A stretch of DNA of 18,538 bases. Source: Streptosporangiaceae bacterium. GTDB lineage: Bacteria; Actinomycetota; Actinomycetes; Streptosporangiales; Streptosporangiaceae. Positions within the stretch are counted from its first letter, which is position 1. Every line of letters begins with the position of its first letter. Positions 6,543 to 15,102 of the stretch are shown piece by piece. The stretch spans positions 1 to 18,538 of the forward strand of contig JASHQP010000019.1 of the NCBI GenBank assembly GCA_030039095.1, read 5' to 3'. Under the pieces are notes generated by a model, which worked only from the letters and a program-made list of their open reading frames with translations, made no database searches and had not been told where the DNA came from. A program made the position numbers and the translations under genes.

Positions 6543-8417
6543 ATGAGCCAGACGACCGCACAGGCATGGCGCGGCATCGCCGCGGAGGACGCCGACGAGA
6601 TCACGGCGAGCCTCGCGGCGCTGCTGCGCACCCGGGGCAGGCGGCTGCTGCAGGACCTGCTTCGCCCGCACCGGGCCTGGTGCGCGGCGATCCTGCTGCT
6701 GATCGTGATAGCCAACGTCGCGGCCCTGGCCGGGCCCTGGCTGGTCGGGGTCGGGATCGACCGGATCCCCCAGCTCGATCACAGCCCCCACCCCCCGCCC
6801 ACCACCCCGTCCCTCTCCACTTCCCCCTTCGTCCCGCTCATCGTCGTGATCGTCGCTTTCGCCATCGCGGTGCTGGTCCAGGCCATCGCCACGCGCACCT
6901 ACATCGGCGCGATCGGCCGGCTGGGCGCCGAGGTGGTCACCGACCTCCGCCGCCGGCTGTTCGCCCACTTCCTGCGGCTCCCCGTGTCGTTCCACGAGCG
7001 TTACACGTCCGGCCGGGTGATCTCCCGCCAGGTCTCGGACATCGACTCGATCTCCGACCTGTTCGAGGAAGGCCTGGACTCGCTGGTATCAGCGGTCCTC
7101 TCGCTGCTGCTGGTCGGCACCGGGATGCTGCTGCTCGACTGGCCGCTGGCGCTGGTGGTGCTGGTCGGCTTCGGGCCGCTGACGTGGCTGACTGTCTGGT
7201 TCCGCCGCGAGTCGGCGGCCGCCTACCGGCGGACGAGGGAGACGATCGCGCAGGTCATCGTCTATTTCGTGGAGACGTTCGGCGGCATACGCGCGGTCCA
7301 GGCCTTCCGCGGGGAGCGCCGGAATCAGGGCATCTTCGGCGAGCTCAACCGGGATTACGCGGCCGCCAGCCTGCGCTCGTCCCGGCTGATCGCGATCTAC
7401 TCGCCGGGCATCACCCTGGTCGGCAACCTGGCGATCGGCGCCGTGCTGCTCTACGGCGGGCTCCGGGTTATCCACGGCGACATGAAGGTAGGCGTGCTCG
7501 TCACGTTCGTGCTCTACCTGCAGCGCTTCTTCGACCCGCTGCAGGACCTGTCGCAGTTCTACAACACGTTCCAGTCGGCCGCGGCGGCGCTGGAGAAGAT
7601 CTCCGGGGTGCTGGACGAGGAGCCGGGCGTGGCCGAGCCCGACGAGCCCGTCGCGCTTCCGGCCGCCGCGGATCCGGCCAGGAGCGGGCGAGCCGTGCGG
7701 TTCGACGATGTGCAGTTCGGCTACCGGGACGCACCGGTGCTGCCCGGCCTCGACCTGACCATCGCGGCCGGGCAGACCGTTGCGCTGGTCGGCGCCACCG
7801 GCGCGGGCAAGACCACGATCGCGCGGCTGATGGCCAGGTTCTACGATCCGGGCCGGGGCAGGGTGCTCCTGGACGGTGTCGATCTCAGGCAGCTGTCCGA
7901 GCAGAGCCTGCGCCGGGAGGTGGTCCTGATCACCCAGGAGAACTTCCTGTTCACCGGCAGCATCGCGGAGAACATCGAGCTGGGCAGGCCGGGCGCGACG
8001 CGCGGCGAGGTCGAGGCGGCGGCGCGGGCGATCGGTGCGCACGAGTTCATCCGCCTGCTCCCGGCGGGCTACGACGAGCAGGTGGGCAAGCACGGCGGGC
8101 GGCTGTCCGCGGGCCAGCGCCAGATGATCTCGTTTACCCGGGCCTTCCTCGCGGCCCCGGCCGTCCTGGTGCTCGACGAGGCCACGTCGCTGCTCGACAT
8201 CCCCACCGAGCAGCTGGTGCAGCGGGCGCTGCGCACGATCCTGGCCGGGCGCACCGCGCTCGTCATCGCGCACCGGCTGTCCACGGTGCAGATCGCCGAC
8301 CGGGTGCTGATGATCTCCGGCGGCCGGATCATCGAAGACGGGCCGCCGGAGCGGCTGCTGGCGGAGAGCGGCGAGTACGCCGCCCTGAACGCAAGCTGGC
8401 AGGAGAGCCTTGCCTGA
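6543..8417 (+). CDS. ABC exporter half-transporter B (catalytic ATPase site subunit)
   Basis: The 624-residue product has an exporter membrane domain (about 40-360) followed by an ATPase domain. Motifs are Walker A GATGAGKTT (417-425), Q-loop Gln465 (ITQENFLF), signature LSAGQ (521-525) with Ala in place of the first Gly, Walker B LVLDE with catalytic Glu546, and switch His577. The complete Walker B here and the complete LSGGQ in the upstream partner would form one competent ATP site; the other site, built from Asp538 and LSAGQ, is degenerate. This fits a drug or lipid efflux heterodimer. Residues 80-96, in the first external loop between helices 1 and 2, form an unusual Pro/Ser/Thr-rich stretch. 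The start ATG is 13 nt after the partner's stop with a G-rich site just upstream, so the two genes are one operon. Confidence 0.93.
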   Translation: MSQTTAQAWRGIAAEDADEITASLAALLRTRGRRLLQDLLRPHRAWCAAILLLIVIANVAALAGPWLVGVGIDRIPQLDHSPHPPPTTPSLSTSPFVPLIVVIVAFAIAVLVQAIATRTYIGAIGRLGAEVVTDLRRRLFAHFLRLPVSFHERYTSGRVISRQVSDIDSISDLFEEGLDSLVSAVLSLLLVGTGMLLLDWPLALVVLVGFGPLTWLTVWFRRESAAAYRRTRETIAQVIVYFVETFGGIRAVQAFRGERRNQGIFGELNRDYAAASLRSSRLIAIYSPGITLVGNLAIGAVLLYGGLRVIHGDMKVGVLVTFVLYLQRFFDPLQDLSQFYNTFQSAAAALEKISGVLDEEPGVAEPDEPVALPAAADPARSGRAVRFDDVQFGYRDAPVLPGLDLTIAAGQTVALVGATGAGKTTIARLMARFYDPGRGRVLLDGVDLRQLSEQSLRREVVLITQENFLFTGSIAENIELGRPGATRGEVEAAARAIGAHEFIRLLPAGYDEQVGKHGGRLSAGQRQMISFTRAFLAAPAVLVLDEATSLLDIPTEQLVQRALRTILAGRTALVIAHRLSTVQIADRVLMISGGRIIEDGPPERLLAESGEYAALNASWQESLA

Positions 8418-8419
8418 CA

Positions 8420-8442
8420 TTCGGGGGGCTCCGCCCCCCGAA
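8420..8442 (+). terminator. Hairpin terminator after the exporter operon
   Basis: TTCGGGGGGC (8420-8429) pairs perfectly with GCCCCCCGAA (8433-8442) around a TCC loop, starting 3 nt after the exporter stop codon. The 10-bp stem lacks a T-tract, as is common for actinobacterial terminators. Confidence 0.65.
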
Positions 8443-8450
8443 GACCCCCC

Positions 8451-8509
8451 GAAACCAGCACTCCCACCCCCAAGACCAGCACTCCCACCCCCCGAAACCA
8501 GCACTCCGG
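8451..8509. repeat. Three tandem copies of a 21-22 bp intergenic repeat
   Basis: The core ACCAGCACTCC begins at 8454, 8475 and 8497, with the flanking pattern C-run, GAAACCAGCACTCCCA, C-run. The third copy diverges after the core into CGGCCC. The repeat starts right after the terminator hairpin, whose CCCCCCGAA arm resembles the repeat junction. It has no start codon or ribosome-binding site of its own. Function unknown. Confidence 0.7.
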
Positions 8510-8567
8510 CCCGCCAAAAGCCAAGCTCAGGCCGTAGCTGACCTGCGGGTTCCGGCCTGCTCCCCCG

Positions 8568-8600
8568 CCAACAACCCCGGGCTGCGCCCGGGGTTGTTGG
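8568..8600. terminator. Very strong 15-bp hairpin
   Basis: CCAACAACCCCGGGC (8568-8582) pairs perfectly with GCCCGGGGTTGTTGG (8586-8600) around a 3-nt TGC loop. It lies 93 nt before the next start codon and needs no strand choice. It is probably a second terminator or an RNA-processing structure; no T-run follows on the plus strand. Confidence 0.6.
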
Positions 8601-8692
8601 TAGGCTGCCGTTCCGCCGCGTCCTACATGCCCCGCAGAAGCCTCTTTGCGCAGGGTGTCGACAATGCGACGATCATTGAGAGGGGGTTGCCG

Positions 8693-9166
8693 ATGGCCGC
8701 TGACGACGTGCCACGCTGGCCGGATCTGCCGCCCCAGGAGCCGTCACGGCGATGGCGCCTGGGCCGGCCGGGCCTACCGCCACGCCTTCGCAACCCGGCG
8801 CTCGGAAAGGCCGCGGCGGCCGCCGTCCTGATCGCCTATTCCTGGTTCGCCGCGGGCACCGTGCCGTTCACCATCAGCGCGCTGCTGATCGTTCTGGTGC
8901 CGGGAGCCCTGCTGGCCGTCATCGCCTATGTCCGGCCGCCAAAGCGAATTCCCCCGCCAGATCGCCTGGACCTGACCGGGTTCTCCTACTGGGCGATCGC
9001 GGTCGGGGCGTTGTTCGAATGGGAGGCTTCCGCGTTCAAGGACGGCGCGCCAAGCTGGCACCCGGCGCTCACCACCCTGATCGACCCAGTGCTCGGGACG
9101 CGGCCGGTGAAAGCGGCCGGAATCCTCCTCTGGCTGCTCGCCGGCTGGGCTCTGGTGCGCAGGTGA
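8693..9166 (+). CDS. Small integral membrane protein, uncharacterised
   Basis: From ATG 8693 the product is 157 residues. The Shine-Dalgarno GAGAGGGGG (8678-8686) stands 6 nt upstream and fixes this start, although the same frame is open far upstream through the exporter gene. The N-terminal 38 residues are polar, rich in Pro, Arg and Trp, and probably cytoplasmic. Hydrophobic segments lie at about 39-57, 60-80, 97-110 and 140-155. Between the last two is a conserved-looking soluble stretch, FEWEASAFKDGAPSWHPALTTLIDP, with acidic and Trp residues. I do not recognise a family. The next gene, also a small membrane protein, starts 7 nt after its stop and its ribosome-binding site overlaps this gene's end, so they are probably co-translated and may form one membrane complex. 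Confidence 0.75.
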   Translation: MAADDVPRWPDLPPQEPSRRWRLGRPGLPPRLRNPALGKAAAAAVLIAYSWFAAGTVPFTISALLIVLVPGALLAVIAYVRPPKRIPPPDRLDLTGFSYWAIAVGALFEWEASAFKDGAPSWHPALTTLIDPVLGTRPVKAAGILLWLLAGWALVRR

Positions 9167-9173
9167 GGCCCGC

Positions 9174-9374
9174 ATGGTTACCCGCGTCATCACGATCATC
9201 GGGTTCGCGGCGCTGATTCTCGCGCTGTTCGTGCTCGAGTTCCTGGGCAGGCGGAAGGGCTCACGTATACCCACGCTCGGCGAGTGGCTCGGCTATGTCA
9301 TGCGCTCGAAGGCCGGCCGCGCGCTCATCCTGCTGGGCTGGCTGTGGCTCGGCTGGCACTACTTCTCCCGGTAA
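9174..9374 (+). CDS. DUF6186-like small membrane protein
   Basis: The 66-residue protein has one N-terminal hydrophobic helix (ITIIGFAALILALFVLEFLG), a basic turn GRRKGSR, the sequence IPTLGEWLGYVMRSKAGRA, and a second helix ending LLGWLWLGWHYFSR. The pattern of an N-terminal helix, P-T-x-G, VMR, and a terminal W-W-x-G-W-H-x-F-x-R resembles the DUF6186 proteins of actinobacteria, whose function is unknown; this assignment is from memory. The Shine-Dalgarno (AGGTGAGG, 9161-9168) spans the stop codon of the upstream membrane protein, so the two are coupled. The spacing of Trp and His at the C-terminus could interact with lipid headgroups or a cofactor, but nothing in the sequence proves a role. 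Confidence 0.75.
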   Translation: MVTRVITIIGFAALILALFVLEFLGRRKGSRIPTLGEWLGYVMRSKAGRALILLGWLWLGWHYFSR

Positions 9375-9396
9375 CCGGCGGAAGTTCGCCGTCCGC

Positions 9397-9402
9397 TAGG
9401 CT
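9397..9402 (+). promoter_or_regulatory. -10 element for a leaderless gene
   Basis: TAGGCT fits TANNNT and lies 6 nt before the GTG at 9409, the position expected for transcription starting at the start codon. No ribosome-binding site is present before that GTG, which supports leaderless expression. No -35 is apparent. Confidence 0.45.
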
Positions 9403-9408
9403 GACGGC

Positions 9409-9837
9409 GTGATCACGCGTCGCCATCAGGTCAGCGCCAGCGCCGAATCGGAATATGCCGCGGACGTCGCGCTCGCCGCGCAGTTCGATGATCTCCTGGC
9501 GCGGGCGCGGGAGACCGAGCAGGTTTACCGGAAGGCCCAGGCCCAGGGCATGCGGGACGAGGACCTGTATCCCCTGGCCCGTAACCTCGACGACGCCCTG
9601 ACCAGCGCGATGCGCGCGGCTTACGCGGCCCAGCGGGCGGAGATCGGCCCGCGCGGCTACGAGGACTGGATCTACCGCCGCAAGGCCAAGGCCAAGTCCG
9701 CCGTACACGCCTGGACCGACGAGGCGGAACGCCTGCTGACGCTGCGCGAGACGCACCGGCTCACCGGAATGCCGCCGGCGCCGCGCACCGACCTCCCCGG
9801 AGGCGGTGCCACGCACGTGCCTGCCGTCGGGATCTGA
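9409..9837 (+). CDS. Charged, helical hypothetical protein
   Basis: The 142-residue product is rich in Ala, Arg, Glu and Asp and is predicted to be mostly helical. It has a long acidic/basic first part (SEYAADVALAAQFDDLLARARETEQVYRKAQ), a central MRAAYAAQRAEIGPRGYEDWIYRRKAKAKS, and a Pro/Gly-rich tail after residue 125. It has no signal peptide or membrane helix. I do not recognise the family. It begins with GTG, has no Shine-Dalgarno, and carries a TAGGCT just upstream, so it is probably transcribed separately from the two membrane proteins 34 nt upstream. A longer frame on the opposite strand (9325-9858) is dismissed because it is rich in Arg/Gly/Pro in the way of GC-rich shadows. Confidence 0.65.
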   Translation: MITRRHQVSASAESEYAADVALAAQFDDLLARARETEQVYRKAQAQGMRDEDLYPLARNLDDALTSAMRAAYAAQRAEIGPRGYEDWIYRRKAKAKSAVHAWTDEAERLLTLRETHRLTGMPPAPRTDLPGGGATHVPAVGI

Positions 9838-10170
9838 CCCGCCCGCGGGCCTAGTCACTATGTGCCCCTGATTGCCCGTCAGGTCTAGTCATGCCGGGTC
9901 GGCGTGGCGGCTTCCTGCCGTCACCGCAACGAGGCACGCTGTTGCCGGAGATGCCGGCCCGCGCGCCGCGGCCGGTTAACGGTTTGACTACGGACCGTGA
10001 CGTTACTCGTAACAATGGGTAGTACCTTCGTACCAGAACGCACACCAACGAAAGCTACAAAGGGTGGCGCCGAAAACAGTCACAACGGGCCATGCCGTGC
10101 TCCGCAGCGCTGCTGGCACAGTAGCTTTGTAAACAAGAACACACACGAGTACTGACCAGGAGGCACGCGC
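9838..10170. promoter_or_regulatory. 333-nt AT-richer regulatory region upstream of the DUF5999 gene
   Basis: This gap has no believable gene. From about 9975 the base composition becomes clearly richer in A and T than the surroundings. Elements seen are: a perfect palindrome GCCCGCGGGC (9841-9850); CTAGTCA twice (9851-9857, 9885-9891); hairpin CCTGA/TCAGG (9867-9871 with 9879-9883); TTGACT (9984-9989), a -35-like hexamer; the inverted repeat GTTACTCGTAAC (10002-10013); GTACCTTCGTAC (10022-10033); and TACAAAG (10056-10062) opposite CTTTGTA (10125-10131). No -10 at proper spacing from TTGACT is convincing. The density of small palindromes suggests a heavily regulated promoter with a long leader. 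Confidence 0.4.
10158..10163 (+). promoter_or_regulatory. Consensus Shine-Dalgarno of the DUF5999 gene
   Basis: AGGAGG stands 7 nt before ATG 10171 and fixes the start of this small gene. It suggests efficient translation. Confidence 0.75.
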
Positions 10171-10425
10171 ATGTGCCCGCATACGCCACCGTGTCCAGGG
10201 CCGAGCGGCCCGGACCGCGAGGCGGCCCGAACCATAATCAGCCACCCGGAGCAGGGCTGGAGCCTGCTGTGCAACGGGATAGTCGTTTTTGAGGACACCG
10301 GGGAACTGCTCCCCGACGGAGAGCCCATCGCCCCCCACCGCCCCACCGACCTGATCTGCCAGCCGGTGCCCGTGGTCAAGAAACCGAACGTACCGGCCAA
10401 AAAGACGCATTCGTCTGCCGCCTAG
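10171..10425 (+). CDS. DUF5999-family protein
   Basis: The 84-residue product begins MCPHTPPCP, continues PDREAARTIISHPEQGWSLL and ends its core with CNGIVVFEDTGELLPDGEPIAPHRP. This matches the conserved pattern of DUF5999, a small protein widespread in Streptomyces and relatives, as I remember it. Function is unknown. Cys2, His4, Cys8 and Cys34 could bind a metal, but this is inference. The C-terminal 25 residues (lysine-rich, VVKKPNVPAKK) extend beyond the usual length of about 60-66 residues. AGGAGG and ATG fix the start. The stop TAG (10423-10425) shares the tetranucleotide CTAG with the stop codon of the convergent hydrolase gene. The long palindromic leader implies dedicated regulation. 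Confidence 0.85.
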   Translation: MCPHTPPCPGPSGPDREAARTIISHPEQGWSLLCNGIVVFEDTGELLPDGEPIAPHRPTDLICQPVPVVKKPNVPAKKTHSSAA

Positions 10426-11033
10426 CCATCGGCCGGCCGCAGGACCTCACGCAGCCACGACTCCACGGCCACGCGCACTTCGTGCGGGTGCCGCGACAGC
10501 GCGTGCGTTTCCCCGGGCAGCACGACGACCCGGGATGCGTCGGCACTCTCCGGGATGCCGAACGGGTCCCGGTCCCCGTTGATCACGAGCACGGGGTCGG
10601 CCAGGCGCAGTTCCTCGGCCCGGGAGCGCTCCGGGCGGCCCGGCGGATGCAGCGGGAACGCCAGCGCCACAACCGCCCGCGCTCCCGCTGCCCGGGCCGT
10701 GCGGCAGGCGACGCGGGCGCCGTTGCTGCGGCCGCCCTGAACCAGCGGGATCCCCGGGAATCTCTGCCGCAGCGCCCCGATGACCTCCAGCCACGCCTTG
10801 TCCTGCGGGCCCGGTGATCCGGGCGCGCGGGCGCCGCGCACCCGGTACGGCTGCAGCACCCGGGCGACGGCACCGCCGAGGCTGCGCGCCGCCTCTGCCG
10901 CGGCCAGAATGTCGGGGCTGCCGACGCCGCCGCCGGCCCCGTGGGTGAGCACCATGAGGAATTGCGGGGGGCCCGGCCCGTCCGGCCCGTCAAGCTCGGC
11001 AAGGGCCGGCCCGCTGCCTGTGCTGATCTCCAT
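10422..11033 (-). CDS. Alpha/beta hydrolase (KANL3/Tex30-like, dienelactone-hydrolase type)
   Basis: From ATG 11033 the product is 203 residues and has the alpha/beta-hydrolase layout: oxyanion turn LTHGAGGG (29-36), nucleophile elbow GRSNGA with Ser103, an acid in INGDRDPFG (Asp154 or Asp156) and His177 in GETHALSRH. This resembles the small KANL3/Tex30 group, and DLH-type esterases are the nearest alternative. A frame extends 51 codons further upstream to a GTG at 11186, but that part (WNREASPRPSTWQTWRARPDQ) is of low complexity and looks untranslated, so the shorter start is preferred; the ribosome-binding site is weak either way. It is a cytoplasmic enzyme with no signal peptide. It lies just downstream of uvrA on the same strand. 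Its substrate is not known and a DNA-repair role is not implied. Confidence 0.8.
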   Translation of the reverse strand: MEISTGSGPALAELDGPDGPGPPQFLMVLTHGAGGGVGSPDILAAAEAARSLGGAVARVLQPYRVRGARAPGSPGPQDKAWLEVIGALRQRFPGIPLVQGGRSNGARVACRTARAAGARAVVALAFPLHPPGRPERSRAEELRLADPVLVINGDRDPFGIPESADASRVVVLPGETHALSRHPHEVRVAVESWLREVLRPADG

Positions 11034-11189
11034 CCCGGGCAGCGTAGCGCCCGGGGCCAAGGTCCGCTGGTCAGGGCGCGCCCGCCAGGTCTGCCACGTC
11101 GACGGCCTCGGGCTGGCCTCACGATTCCAGGGCGGGGATAACCGCCGCAGCCAACGCAACCCGGGCACGGCGGCGGGACCGGCCACGGG

Positions 11190-14057
<2,868 letters not shown>

Positions 14058-14114
14058 TTTGTGCTCAGTTCTCCGGGTTTGACGGCGGTAGACGGGGTCG
14101 GGGGACGCTGCGCC

Positions 14115-14120
14115 ATCGTA
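14115..14120 (-). promoter_or_regulatory. Weak -10 candidate for uvrA
   Basis: On the minus strand TACGAT (14120-14115) fits TANNNT and would give a leader of about 50 nt before the GTG at 14057. No matching -35 is present 16-18 nt further upstream, although TTGTCA occurs 11 nt away. Confidence 0.25.
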
Positions 14121-14263
14121 TCCGGCGGGTCTGACAAAACTCGGCGCCTTTTAGCTTCCCACCGCAGCCCGGAAAGCCCCCGCGGGCCAGTGCCCGCAAC
14201 GCCGCGCGCATCCTCCGGCTGTAACCAGCAACCTCCCCGGCTGATTCCCGCCGGGCCGCCTGG

Positions 14264-14283
14264 CGCCGGGCTCGGGCCCGGCG
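14264..14283. repeat. Intergenic 8-bp hairpin
   Basis: CGCCGGGC (14264-14271) pairs with GCCCGGCG (14276-14283) around a TCGG loop, in the middle of the 367-nt uvrA/hydrolase divergent region (14058-14424). There is no gene end nearby, so a terminator role is unlikely. Confidence 0.4.
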
Positions 14284-14320
14284 TGCACTGGCGGTCGCCG
14301 CACCGGACCGGAGCCGGCCG

Positions 14321-14349
14321 ATGACGCCGGGACGCCTCCCCCCTAAGCT
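14321..14349 (+). promoter_or_regulatory. Promoter of the metallo-hydrolase/flavoprotein operon
   Basis: ATGACG (14321-14326, four of six to TTGACA) is separated by exactly 17 nt from TAAGCT (14344-14349). This predicts a start near 14356 and a leader of about 70 nt before ATG 14425. Confidence 0.5.
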
Positions 14350-14407
14350 GCCGAAGGTGGGCGATCCGCGCTCGGGCGGACGCCCGCAGTTCGGCGGTGC
14401 GGCAGCT
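14346..14407 (+). promoter_or_regulatory. Nested inverted repeat in the metallo-hydrolase leader
   Basis: AGCTGCCG (14346-14353) is a perfect inverted match to CGGCAGCT (14400-14407). Inside lies a smaller hairpin CGGGC/GCCCG (14373-14377 and 14382-14386). The first arm overlaps the predicted -10 box; the second ends 9 nt before the Shine-Dalgarno (GGAGAG, 14417-14422). It could act as a DNA operator pair or an RNA structure. Confidence 0.35.
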
Positions 14408-14424
14408 GCGACGGATGGAGAGAG

Positions 14425-15090
14425 ATGACGTACACGGGCGATGTCAGCGTCGGCGGGCCGGCCGACACCAGGGAGCTTCCCGGCCTCACCATCACGAAGG
14501 TTTCCGTCGGGCCCATGGACAACAACGCCTACCTGCTGCGGTCGACCAGCACCGGGGACCTGCTGCTGATCGACGCCGCGAACGACCCGGACACCCTGCT
14601 GGCGCTGATCGGCGACGCCCCGCTGGACATGATCGTCACCACGCACCAGCACTGGGACCACTGGCAGGCGCTGCAGGCGGTCCAGCGGGCGACCGGCGCG
14701 AAGACGGCCGCCCACCCGCAGGACGCAGGCCCGCTGCCGGTGCCCCCCACGGACCTGGTGCGGCACGGCGACACGATCAGCGTCGGCGACGCCGAGCTGT
14801 CCGTGATCCACCTGCGCGGCCACACGCCGGGCAGCATCGCGCTCTGCTACGACGCCGGCGGCGCGCTTGCCGACCAGCCGCACCTGTTCACCGGCGACTC
14901 CCTGTTCCCCGGCGGGCCCGGCAACACCGAGCACGACCCGGAGCGTTTCGGCCAGCTCATGGATGACCTCGAGGCGCGGGTGTTCGCCGAGCTGCCGGAC
15001 GGCACCTGGGTGTACCCGGGGCACGGCAAGGACACCACGCTCGGGGCCGAGCGGCCGCGCGTGCCGGAGTGGCGGGCACGCGGCTGGTAG
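14425..15090 (+). CDS. MBL-fold metallo-hydrolase (glyoxalase II-like)
   Basis: The 221-residue protein has the metallo-beta-lactamase dinuclear metal site THQHWDHW (His74, His76, Asp78, His79), GHTPGS (His133), TGDSLFPGGPG (Asp158) and PGHGKDT (His200). This pattern and size match the glyoxalase II/persulfide dioxygenase branch, cytoplasmic enzymes that split thioesters, commonly of bacillithiol, glutathione or mycothiol. The substrate is not readable from sequence. A good ribosome-binding site GGAGAG lies just before the ATG. The neighbouring flavoprotein starts 12 nt after its stop and is certainly in the same operon; uvrA is divergent across 367 nt. Since actinobacteria use mycothiol, a mycothiol thioester or adduct is a plausible substrate, but this is inference. 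No residues of the metal site are missing. Confidence 0.9.
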   Translation: MTYTGDVSVGGPADTRELPGLTITKVSVGPMDNNAYLLRSTSTGDLLLIDAANDPDTLLALIGDAPLDMIVTTHQHWDHWQALQAVQRATGAKTAAHPQDAGPLPVPPTDLVRHGDTISVGDAELSVIHLRGHTPGSIALCYDAGGALADQPHLFTGDSLFPGGPGNTEHDPERFGQLMDDLEARVFAELPDGTWVYPGHGKDTTLGAERPRVPEWRARGW

Positions 15091-15102
15091 CGGGGGGACG
15101 CC

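Noticed and set aside
8451..8509. CRISPR array
   Set aside because: Three copies of 21-22 bp in direct contact, with no spacers and no cas genes.
6566..8692. Long frame through exporter subunit B and the intergenic repeat, continuous with the small membrane gene
   Set aside because: Only the segment from ATG 8693 has a ribosome-binding site and protein-like hydrophobic helices; the upstream part is a shadow of the exporter.
9325..9858. 177-codon minus-strand frame opposite the hypothetical gene at 9409
   Set aside because: No start signal or family pattern; the plus strand has a leaderless promoter and a balanced helical protein.
9984..10016. Promoter TTGACT to TAACAAT
   Set aside because: The spacing is 20 nt and the -10 lacks the final T; it was kept only as part of the regulatory region.
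10128..10138. Promoter TTGTAA with 17-nt spacing to TACTGA
   Set aside because: The -10 is poor and the start would fall on the Shine-Dalgarno of the DUF5999 gene.
11034..11186. 51-codon N-terminal extension of the hydrolase
   Set aside because: Starts 3 nt after the uvrA stop at GTG, but the sequence is Arg/Pro/Trp-rich and precedes the natural start of the fold; coupling to uvrA cannot be fully excluded.
14058..14424. SOS box for uvrA
   Set aside because: I looked for GAAC/GTTC-type inverted sequences on both strands and found none.
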